Source of the DNA: Methanofervidicoccus sp. A16
GTDB lineage: Archaea; AGJL01; Methanococci; Methanococcales; Methanococcaceae
NCBI RefSeq assembly: GCF_003351865.1
Contig: NZ_CP022242.1
Location: forward strand, 682,001 to 746,000
Length of the DNA: 64,000 bases
Direction: 5' to 3'
Shown: one piece after another, positions 57,231-64,000 of the stretch
Layout of the letters: every line of letters begins with the position of its first letter
How positions within the stretch are numbered: the first letter of the stretch is position 1
The notes under the pieces: generated by a model
What the model was told of the DNA's origin: nothing
What the model saw: the letters and a program-made list of their open reading frames with translations, nothing else
Databases searched by the model: none
Position numbers and translations under genes: made by a program

Positions 57231-58397
57231 ATGAGATTTGGAGAGTACGGGGGACAGTACGTTCCAGAGGTACTTAAACCCCCTCTAAAAGAACTGGAAA
57301 AGGCTTACAAGAAGTACAAAGACGACCCTGAATTCAAGGCAGAACTAGACTACTACTTAAAGAACTACGCCGGTAGGGAGACACCTCTCTACTTCGCCAA
57401 AAACCTTACAGAGAAGATAGGAGGGGCTAAGATATATCTAAAGAGGGAGGATCTACTCCTTGGAGGTGCCCATAAGATAAACAACAGTATAGGGCAGGCT
57501 CTTCTGGCAAAGAAGATGGGGAAAACACGATTGATAGCAGAGACTGGTGCAGGGGAGCATGGATTATCTACCGCCATGGCTGGGGCCCTCTTCAAGATGA
57601 AAACTAGGATATACATGGGAAGTATAGATATAGAGAGGCAGAAGTTAAACGTATATAAGATGAAACTCCATGGGGCAGAGGTGTATCCAGTAGAATCTGG
57701 TTCAAAAACATTAAAAGACGCCATTAACGAGGCTTTAAGGGACTGGGTGGAGACCTTCGAATATACCCACTATCTAATAGGTTCCGTTGTAGGGCCCCAT
57801 CCATACCCTACAATGGTTAGGGACTTTCAATCTGTCATAGGGAGGGAGGCTAAGAGGCAGATATTGGAGATAGAGGGAAGACTACCTGACTGTATCGTCG
57901 CCTGTGTTGGAGGAGGGAGTAATGCCATAGGTATCTTTCATGAGTTTATAGACGATAAGGAGGTTAGACTCATTGGAGTGGAGGCTGCTGGAGAGGGGCT
58001 AGATACAGATAAACATGCCGCCACCTTACTTAAGGGTAAGAAAGGTATACTTCATGGTATGTGCTCCTACTTCCTTCAGAATGAGGATGGACAGATAAAA
58101 ACCACTCACAGTATCTCTGCAGGGCTGGACTATCCTGGGGTGGGACCTGAACATGCCTATCTCAAGGATATAGGTAGGGTGGAGTACGTAGGAATAACAG
58201 ACGAGGAAGCTCTAAATGCTTTCTTGGAACTCTCTAGAACTGAGGGCATAATTCCAGCCCTTGAGTCTTCTCACGCCCTCGCCCATGCAATGAAGATAGC
58301 GAAGGATATGGATAAGGATGAGATCATTATAGTAAATCTCTCAGGTAGGGGAGACAAGGATCTACATACTGTAATGAGTCATTTAGAATTTAAATAA
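57231..58397 (+). CDS. trpB: Tryptophan synthase beta chain
   Basis: A 388-residue TrpB1-type enzyme that condenses indole and serine. The PLP Lys is K82 (GGAHKINNS), with [10 protein letters not shown] and [10 protein letters not shown] as phosphate-binding loop. The N-terminus [11 protein letters not shown] is typical of the trpA-partner form. GGTGATAAA precedes the ATG. trpA begins 12 bases after the stop. Confidence 0.97.
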   Translation: MRFGEYGGQYVPEVLKPPLKELEKAYKKYKDDPEFKAELDYYLKNYAGRETPLYFAKNLTEKIGGAKIYLKREDLLLGGAHKINNSIGQALLAKKMGKTRLIAETGAGEHGLSTAMAGALFKMKTRIYMGSIDIERQKLNVYKMKLHGAEVYPVESGSKTLKDAINEALRDWVETFEYTHYLIGSVVGPHPYPTMVRDFQSVIGREAKRQILEIEGRLPDCIVACVGGGSNAIGIFHEFIDDKEVRLIGVEAAGEGLDTDKHAATLLKGKKGILHGMCSYFLQNEDGQIKTTHSISAGLDYPGVGPEHAYLKDIGRVEYVGITDEEALNAFLELSRTEGIIPALESSHALAHAMKIAKDMDKDEIIIVNLSGRGDKDLHTVMSHLEFK

Positions 58398-58409
58398 GGG
58401 AGTGATTAC

Positions 58410-59177
58410 ATGGAGAAGAAGTTAGTTAGTTTTATAGTTGCAGGGGATCCAAAGGTAGAGGCAACACTGAGGTTTATGAAGGCTCTAAGTAAGTACTCAG
58501 ATATAATAGAGTTGGGTATACCGTTCAGTGATCCCATGGCAGATGGGGAGACTATTCAGAGGGCAAATGTTAGGGCGTTAAAGGGTGGGATGAAGGTTTC
58601 CAAGGTTTTTGACATTATAAAAGAGTTTAGGAAGTATTCTAGTATTCCTGTAGTTGTGATGACATACTATAACCCTGTATTTAACATGGGAGTGGAGAAC
58701 TTTATAAGGAGGTTGAAGGAGGCTGGAGGTGATGGATTAATAGTGGTGGATCTACCTGTAGAGGAGGCAGAGAATTATCTCTCCATTTGTAAGAAGTACA
58801 ATATTGGTACAGTGTTCCTTGCTGCTCCTAATACCTCTGAGGAGAGGTTGAGAGAGATAGATAGGGCATGTACTATGTTCCTCTACTTAGTCTCACTCTA
58901 CGGTACTACAGGGGTTAGGGAAGATATCTCCACCTTGGCTCTAGACTTTTTAAAGAGGGCTAAGAAGATATGTAAAAATCCTATCTATGTTGGATTTGGA
59001 GTATCAAAGAAGGAGCATGCTAAGAGATTTATTGAGGCTGGAGCAGATGGGGTTGTTGTAGGGAGTGCCTATGTGAAGATAATCGAGAAGTACGGTGATT
59101 CCGAGGAAACTGTAAAAAAACTTGAGGAGAAGTGTAAGGAGTTGAAAGAGGGGGTTTTAGAGGGAAGTAAGGGATAA
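58410..59177 (+). CDS. trpA: Tryptophan synthase alpha chain
   Basis: A 255-residue TIM-barrel enzyme that releases indole from indole glycerol phosphate. Catalytic E34 ([11 protein letters not shown]) and D45 (MADGETIQ) are present, and [13 protein letters not shown] and [14 protein letters not shown] form the phosphate site. GGAGTGATT precedes the ATG. The 1.1-kb gap after it separates trpBA from trpEG. Confidence 0.96.
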   Translation: MEKKLVSFIVAGDPKVEATLRFMKALSKYSDIIELGIPFSDPMADGETIQRANVRALKGGMKVSKVFDIIKEFRKYSSIPVVVMTYYNPVFNMGVENFIRRLKEAGGDGLIVVDLPVEEAENYLSICKKYNIGTVFLAAPNTSEERLREIDRACTMFLYLVSLYGTTGVREDISTLALDFLKRAKKICKNPIYVGFGVSKKEHAKRFIEAGADGVVVGSAYVKIIEKYGDSEETVKKLEEKCKELKEGVLEGSKG

Positions 59178-59734
59178 AATAAAGTAAGATTAGAAGTTAG
59201 CATTTACCTTTAGTTCTTATTAAGTAATAATTAAAATTATCTCTTAACATTTTGAGTACGGAAATAAAAAGAGGTTGATTCCTTTTATAACCGATAGAGG
59301 TAGACGTTCAGGGATCCTGGAAATTTTTAGTTTCGGGATTATTTTATTTAATGATAAAAATAATATAATATGATTTAAAACCTAACAAAAAAAAGAAAAA
59401 AGATAAGATTCTTAAGAAGACATGATTAATAGATATCTTCTTGTTTCTTAAATACCCAGTATAAACTAGAGATAAGAGTCATATTTTACTTTTTATATTT
59501 TTTTGTTTAGTTACTAATTATTAGTTTTAGAATTTTTATTTTATTTTAATTTTTATTATAATTGTTATTTTTATTACTGTTGTTTAGTATAAAAAAGGGT
59601 AAAAAATTTTCTTCTTCATAATAGTTAGCACAAACCAGCGGATAGAGGTGAGATCTGCCTTTTTAACTAGTATTAACTTTATGTCAAAATTATTAGCAAT
59701 TTAAAGATTTTTATTTTTTACATTAACATTATTA
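59178..59734. other. AT-rich spacer after trpA
   Basis: No gene seen. CTTTAGTTCTTATTAAGTAA (59202-59221) looks like a decayed left end of the inverted-end family. AAGAAGA (59414-59420) and TCTTCTT (59436-59442) could form a hairpin. Confidence 0.35.
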
Positions 59735-60073
59735 ACCTTAGTTCCCACCAAGTAGTGATTAAAAGAACGATGAAAATGATAATCATTATAATAAAAATCA
59801 TGATTAAAATAATCAGTATAAAATCTATATTAAAATCATTAAATATCCTAAGATCTTTCCGGAACCCTTAGATAAGATAGAAAATCCTATTCTGGTATTC
59901 ACTATACTAGAAAGTTTACAGAGGACATTCTCCTTCAAACTTCTTTTTAAAATTTTTGCACCTGGGATAACAGAAGTTTTTATTTTAAAACTTTTTCTTA
60001 TTTTTTTTATTTTTATTATTTTTATAATTATTCTTATTATTTTTTAAACTATTCTTTTGATGGGAACGAGAGT
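59735..60073 (+). mobile_element. Inverted-end element (type 1) between trpA and trpE
   Basis: Begins ACCTTAGTTCCCACCA, ends TTGATGGGAACGAGAGT, about 339 bases, with the shared core (AGATCTTTCCGGAACCCTTAG; CTATTCTGGTATTCACTAT). ATTATTA stands on both sides (59728-59734 and 60074-60080), a possible target-site duplication, although AT-rich. Non-coding. Confidence 0.65.
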
Positions 60074-60290
60074 ATTATTAATAATTTTTATTATTTTTAT
60101 TTTATTCAGATTTTTATAGTTGCTGTTTTAGTGTAGGGATAGTTTGTCATACTTTATTTATCGCTATTTTTAAAGAATTTTTAATAGAAGCTAAGGTTCG
60201 ATGGACATACATTAATATAAATAGTTTTATTATATTATTTAATACCCCAATTATTTATAATATATCCTAAAATCTTAATTGGAGATAGAT

Positions 60291-61640
60291 ATGAAACTCT
60301 ACAGAAAAAAGTTTGATTATGTTGATCCTATAAAGTTATACAGTGTATTAAGGGAGAAAGGAGAGTATTCATTTATATTAGAATCAAGAGATAAGCATCC
60401 GTCGAAGGCGAGATATACTTACATCTCTGCGAATCCTGAGTTCGTTGTAAAGATTAAGAGGGATACAAAGATAGACAATACCAAGATATCCAAGGAGAGT
60501 AATCCCTTCAAAGGTCTAAAGGAAGTATATTTCAACGAAATAGGAGATGAAACACCCTCCAATATCGATGCGAATGAGAGGTTTATAGGAGGTTTCTTAG
60601 GGTATATAGCCTACGATGCTGTACATAACTACATAGGAGGAGACATTGAGGAGGCGTCAGTTTTTGGATACTACAGGAGTCTCTATGTATATGATCATAT
60701 ACTAAATAGATACTACTACCTTACCCTAAATAATTCAGAGGAGGAGATGAGAAAGGCTGAGAGAATAGTTGAGAGGGCAAAAAAAAGGGAGATTCCAGAT
60801 GAATCAGGTAGTTCAGAGATAGTAAGTTGTGATGCAGGGAGGGAGGAATATATAGAGATGGTGAAGAGGGCTAAGGAGTACATATACGATGGAGATGCCT
60901 TTCAGATAGTTATATCCAGGGAGTACAACCTAAGGAGTGATCTATCTCCCTTTAAGATATATAGGAATCTCAGGGAGATAAGTCCAAGTCCCTATATGTT
61001 TTTCTTGGAGTTTGAGAAGAAGGTTTTAGGGGCATCTCCAGAGACTATGGCATCTGTGGAGAAAAATATACTAAAGATAAACCCTATTGCAGGAACTATA
61101 AACGTTGGGAGAACTGAGGAGGAGACAAAAAGGTTGGCGGAGAAACTCCTTCAGGATGAGAAGGAGAGGGCTGAACATATGATGCTGGTAGATCTGGCAA
61201 GGAACGACGTCAGGAAGGTTTCAAAACCTGGATCTGTTAAATTGAAGAGGTTCTTTGAGGTGGTTAGATACAGTCATGTGCAACATATAGAGAGTGAAGT
61301 TGTTGGAGAGTTAAGAGAAGATGTTACAATGTTCGATGCGGTGGAGGCATCTTTTCCAGCAGGTACTTTAACTGGGGCTCCTAAGTACAGGGCTATGGAG
61401 ATAATAGATACCTTGGAGAGATCTAGGAGAAGGGTGTATGGGGGGGCTGTAGGATACTTCTCACTAAACAACTACGGGGACACTGCAATTGCAATAAGGA
61501 TGGCTGAGGTAGAGAGGGATAATCTCATAAGGGTGAGGGCTGGAGCGGGAATAGTGGCGGACTCTATACCAGAGAATGAATACATCGAAACTGAGAGGAA
61601 AATGGCAGCAATTATGAGTGCCCTGAATGTTAATAGATAA
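60291..61640 (+). CDS. trpE: Anthranilate synthase component I
   Basis: A 450-residue enzyme that makes anthranilate from chorismate with TrpG-supplied ammonia. The C-terminal chorismate-binding core shows NPIAGTINVGRT, LVDLARNDV and GTLTGAPKYRAMEIID. The N-terminal FILESRDKHP (residues 28-37) contains the LES element of the tryptophan feedback site. ATG 60291 follows TTGGAGATA; the TTG at 60279 overlaps that site. trpG starts 10 bases after the stop. Confidence 0.96.
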   Translation: MKLYRKKFDYVDPIKLYSVLREKGEYSFILESRDKHPSKARYTYISANPEFVVKIKRDTKIDNTKISKESNPFKGLKEVYFNEIGDETPSNIDANERFIGGFLGYIAYDAVHNYIGGDIEEASVFGYYRSLYVYDHILNRYYYLTLNNSEEEMRKAERIVERAKKREIPDESGSSEIVSCDAGREEYIEMVKRAKEYIYDGDAFQIVISREYNLRSDLSPFKIYRNLREISPSPYMFFLEFEKKVLGASPETMASVEKNILKINPIAGTINVGRTEEETKRLAEKLLQDEKERAEHMMLVDLARNDVRKVSKPGSVKLKRFFEVVRYSHVQHIESEVVGELREDVTMFDAVEASFPAGTLTGAPKYRAMEIIDTLERSRRRVYGGAVGYFSLNNYGDTAIAIRMAEVERDNLIRVRAGAGIVADSIPENEYIETERKMAAIMSALNVNR

Positions 61641-61650
61641 CGGTGAAACT

Positions 61651-62244
61651 ATGATACTTATCATAGATAACAGAGATTCCTTTGTATGGAATTTGGCGGA
61701 GTACGCCTCTATCTACGACAGTGTAGAGGTGGTGCCAAATACTATAACCGTAGAGGAGGTTAGGGAGATAGATCCCTCAGGTATAATTATATCTCCAGGT
61801 CCTGGAAGTCCAGAGAAAAGGAGGGACGTTGAGAACTGCCCAGATATTGTAAGGAGTGTAGATGTACCTATATTAGGTGTCTGCTTAGGACATCAGATCA
61901 TCGCCTATACCTTTGGGGGAAAGGTGGGGAAAGTACATCCTGTCCATGGAAAGGCGTCTCTAATAAAACATGATGGAAAAAGTATATTCAAAGGTGTAAA
62001 AAATCCCTTTATGGGAGGTAGGTACCATTCCCTGGCAGTGCTCGAGGTGCCCAAGGACTTTGAGATCAGTGCTACTACTGTAGGTGAGGAGAGAATAGTG
62101 ATGGGAATAAGGCACAGATATAAACCTATTGAAGGGGTGCAGTTTCACCCTGAGAGTGTCCTTACAGAGTGGGAGAGTAAGGAGGGTTTGAAGATAATTA
62201 AGAACTTTGTGGATATTGCTAAGGAGTGGAGGGAGAGGAGATAA
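61651..62244 (+). CDS. trpG: Anthranilate synthase component II (glutamine amidotransferase)
   Basis: A 197-residue class I amidotransferase. The catalytic triad is C78 (GVCLGHQ), H166 and E168 (VQFHPESV). SPGPGSPEKRRDV is the oxyanion-side loop. ATG 61651 follows GGTGA; a longer reading would overlap trpE. trpD, trpC and trpF are not in this window. Confidence 0.96.
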   Translation: MILIIDNRDSFVWNLAEYASIYDSVEVVPNTITVEEVREIDPSGIIISPGPGSPEKRRDVENCPDIVRSVDVPILGVCLGHQIIAYTFGGKVGKVHPVHGKASLIKHDGKSIFKGVKNPFMGGRYHSLAVLEVPKDFEISATTVGEERIVMGIRHRYKPIEGVQFHPESVLTEWESKEGLKIIKNFVDIAKEWRERR

Positions 62245-62540
62245 ATAAAATTAAGTAATTAAAAAAGATTTTGAAAACAAAAACTTCTATAACAGATATA
62301 TAAAATTTTAAAAGTATAAACAGATATACCTCGATATATCTACTTCTGAATGTTAAAGGAAGGATGATCCTCTGGAATATCGTTTCATTTTCACTGATTA
62401 TTTTATATTAACCCTAGTTCCTATCAAGATTGTGATTAAAAAATAATAAAAATGATTATCATAAAAAAAATAATAAAAATCTTAAGAGGAATAATAATAA
62501 AATTAATAAAATTCTGATAGATGTAAAAAATAAAATAACC

Positions 62541-62583
62541 CTTTCTTCCTATATGGGATACTGGATAAACAAGTAAGATTTCT
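62541..62583 (+). repeat. Short dispersed repeat copy
   Basis: TTCTTCCTATATGGGATACT then ACTGGATAAACAAGTAAGAT, close to the copy at 35005. Here it lies inside the interrupted 62411 element. Confidence 0.45.
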
Positions 62584-62619
62584 TTTTAATTTTTTAGATA
62601 TTATTATTTTATTTTTATA

Positions 62620-62913
62620 ACCTTAGTTCCCATCAAAGTGATAATTAAAAGAATAATAAAAAGATAATTATTATATTTAAAAATCATAATGAAAATAATT
62701 AATATAAAAACCATATAAATATCCTTAGGATCTTTCTGAACACTTAGGTAAGATAGGAGATCTTATTCTGGTATCCACTATATTAAAAGGTATTTAGAGG
62801 ATCATTCCCCTCCAATCTTCTTTTTAAAATGTTATATCTGAGATATTTTTCTTTATTATTTTTATAATTATTTTTATTATTCTTAAAACTACCCTTTTGA
62901 TAGGAAGTAGGGT
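62620..62913 (+). mobile_element. Inverted-end element (type 1), nested in 62411-62974
   Basis: Begins ACCTTAGTTCCCATCAAAGT and ends TTTTGATAGGAAGTAGGGT, with the type 1 core (AGGATCTTTCTGAACACTTA; TTATTCTGGTATCCACTAT). TTTTTAT occurs at both edges (62612-62618 and 62913-62919), a weak sign of target duplication. Confidence 0.6.
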
Positions 62914-63094
62914 TTTTATTAATAAATAATTATTATTTTTATTTTCTTTTAATTACAAGTGATGGGGACTAAGGTTTTAATAATAAGAATATAATTTTTT
63001 TTTAAGAAATAATATAAAAATCAAAGAATGATAAAAATGATTCTTATTTTTAAGAGTTAAATCATATCCTATATAAATTAACAGGTGAATAAAA

Positions 63095-63898
63095 ATGGAA
63101 GATAATAAAATAGAATCTCCTGAAAATAATAAAAAAATGGAAGATGGAAAAAAGACGGAGTATAAGAGAAAGAGGTACTCCTTTGAGGATCTTATAGCCT
63201 TGGCGGAGGAGATAAAAGATAAAGATCTAAGGGAAAAGGTTATAGAATTTCTAAAGAACCCCCTTCCAACACATAAAGATATTGAAAATACTAACATTCC
63301 CATTGAGGATTCACCTGCCAGTATTAGATGGCATCATAAGTATAAGGGGGGTTTAGTTGAACATACCATAGCTACAACGAAGATAGCGTTGAAGATAGCA
63401 GAGGCTCTTGAGGAGGTTTATGGTTTAAACATTAACAAAGATGTGCTGATAGCAGGGGGGCTACTTCATGACATTATGAAGCCCTTTAACTATATAGAGG
63501 ATAGTGAAGGTGAAGGGTACGATCATATCCCAAAGTTTCATTTAGAGCATCTTACATTAGCAGTTGCAGAACTCTACAAGAGGGATTTTCCGATAGAGGT
63601 TATAAAGGTGGTAGCCTCCCACCATGGGGAGTATGGCTCTATGAAACCAGATTCCATTGAGGGGTGGATACTTCACTATGCAGATACTATAGATGCATCT
63701 TTAAATGATATCGCCATCAGGATATGTCAGGCGAGGGCTAGGGATATAGGGGTAGATGAGGGTGAGATATACAACCTATTTACACCTTTAAAGATATACG
63801 AGATGAGGGTTAAAGAAGGTAAAGATAGATTAAAAGAGAAATTAAATGAGATATTCAATGTAGAGGGTGAAAAAGAGGAGGAAAATAGTTCCGAATAA
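63095..63898 (+). CDS. HD-domain phosphohydrolase family protein
   Basis: A 267-residue protein with an HD domain over residues 75-230. Metal-ligand candidates are H90 (GLVEHT), H125 and D126 (GGLLHDIMKP), H176 and H177 (SHHGE) and D197 (HYADTID). The first 28 residues are charged and likely disordered, as are the last ten. Proteins of this type act on nucleotides or RNA 3' ends; the substrate cannot be told from the sequence. GGTGAA precedes the ATG. It stands alone after the repeat-rich region. Confidence 0.8.
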   Translation: MEDNKIESPENNKKMEDGKKTEYKRKRYSFEDLIALAEEIKDKDLREKVIEFLKNPLPTHKDIENTNIPIEDSPASIRWHHKYKGGLVEHTIATTKIALKIAEALEEVYGLNINKDVLIAGGLLHDIMKPFNYIEDSEGEGYDHIPKFHLEHLTLAVAELYKRDFPIEVIKVVASHHGEYGSMKPDSIEGWILHYADTIDASLNDIAIRICQARARDIGVDEGEIYNLFTPLKIYEMRVKEGKDRLKEKLNEIFNVEGEKEEENSSE

Positions 63899-64000
63899 TT
63901 ATTAAATAATCATTATTATTTATTTTTTAATTTAACCTTAAATTTTTGCTCTTTTTATAAATATTATTTTTCTTATTTATTTGATCTAACTACCAAGAAA
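63899..64000. other. Window end, AT-rich, no feature seen
   Basis: The last 102 bases hold no ORF start that can be supported. TTTTTATAAATATTATT near 63953 resembles a promoter core for a gene beyond the window. Confidence 0.3.

Larger units (their letters stand above)
62411..62974 (+). mobile_element. Inverted-end element interrupted by a type 1 element
   Basis: Begins ACCCTAGTTCCTATCAAGAT and ends GTGATGGGGACTAAGGT. Its left part (GATTATCAT, AAAAATCTTAAGAGGAATAA) matches 34358 and the inverted right end of 29689. The intact element at 62620-62913 lies inside. The stretch 62541-62583 is also a copy of the short dispersed repeat. Confidence 0.55.

Noticed and set aside
27092-62974. The dispersed repeats as CRISPR arrays
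   Set aside because: Copies are about 300 bases, irregularly spaced by kilobases, with inverted ends. No short regularly spaced repeats and no cas genes were seen.

Overview
The window is a chromosomal segment of a hydrogenotrophic methanogenic archaeon, most likely a thermophilic member of the Methanococcales. The evidence is the ribosomal gene order from L22 through SecY with archaeal or eukaryotic-type members (S4e, L32e, L19e, SUI1, an RNase P protein), the methanogen-specific genes hcgB, hcgC, cfbC, frhD-like, arfB and methanogenesis marker 11, archaeosine and wyosine tRNA modification genes, AglB, Shine-Dalgarno motifs of the GGTGA type, and very AT-rich intergenic DNA. A cysteinyl-tRNA synthetase gene argues against a close relative of Methanocaldococcus jannaschii, which lacks one. 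I cannot name the genus with confidence.

Layout. 1-10863: the tail of EF-1 beta, a small unknown ORF, then a long run of translation genes (L22, S3, L29, SUI1, Rnp1, S17, L14, L24, S4e, L5, S14, S8, L6, L32e, L19e, L18, S5, L30, L15) ending in secY. 11200-13500: a potassium channel and a flavin oxidoreductase, divergent. 13900-17230: hcgB-hcgC-argG, with convergent truA. 17500-24600: glycosyltransferase, Na+/H+ antiporter, UDP-ManNAc dehydrogenase, Mn pyrophosphatase and Taw3, separated by long AT-rich gaps. 24760-28670: cbiMNQ (no cbiO next to it) and cfbC. 28730-29405: a tRNA hub (Phe leftward; Asn, Met, Glu, Leu, His rightward) served by a symmetric divergent promoter. 30000-44200: mostly leftward metabolic and RNA genes (DUF447, radical SAM, AGOG glycosylase, ThiL, marker 11, ArcS, AroD, aconitase X, AMP phosphorylase). 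44470-53540: RqcH-like protein, hydrogenase protease, TrpRS, CysRS, ArfB and ADP-forming acyl-CoA synthetase. 54130-62250: AglB, SecG, trpBA and trpEG. 63095-63898: an HD-domain protein.

Nickel, cobalt and cofactor supply form a theme: CbiMNQ imports Ni or Co, CfbC builds coenzyme F430, HcgB and HcgC build the iron-guanylylpyridinol cofactor of Hmd hydrogenase, FrhD-like protease matures a NiFe hydrogenase, and ArfB acts early in F420 and riboflavin synthesis. Protein export and surface glycosylation are also represented (SecY, SecG, AglB, WecC, glycosyltransferase).

The most unusual content is intergenic. At least six places between 27 kb and 63 kb carry roughly 300-base non-coding elements with inverted ends resembling ACCTTAGTTCCCATCA. 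Some are nested in one another and some are flanked by short direct repeats, so they look like a MITE-type family. A second, shorter repeat of about 40 bases recurs across the window. No CRISPR array, integrase, transposase gene or plasmid gene was seen.
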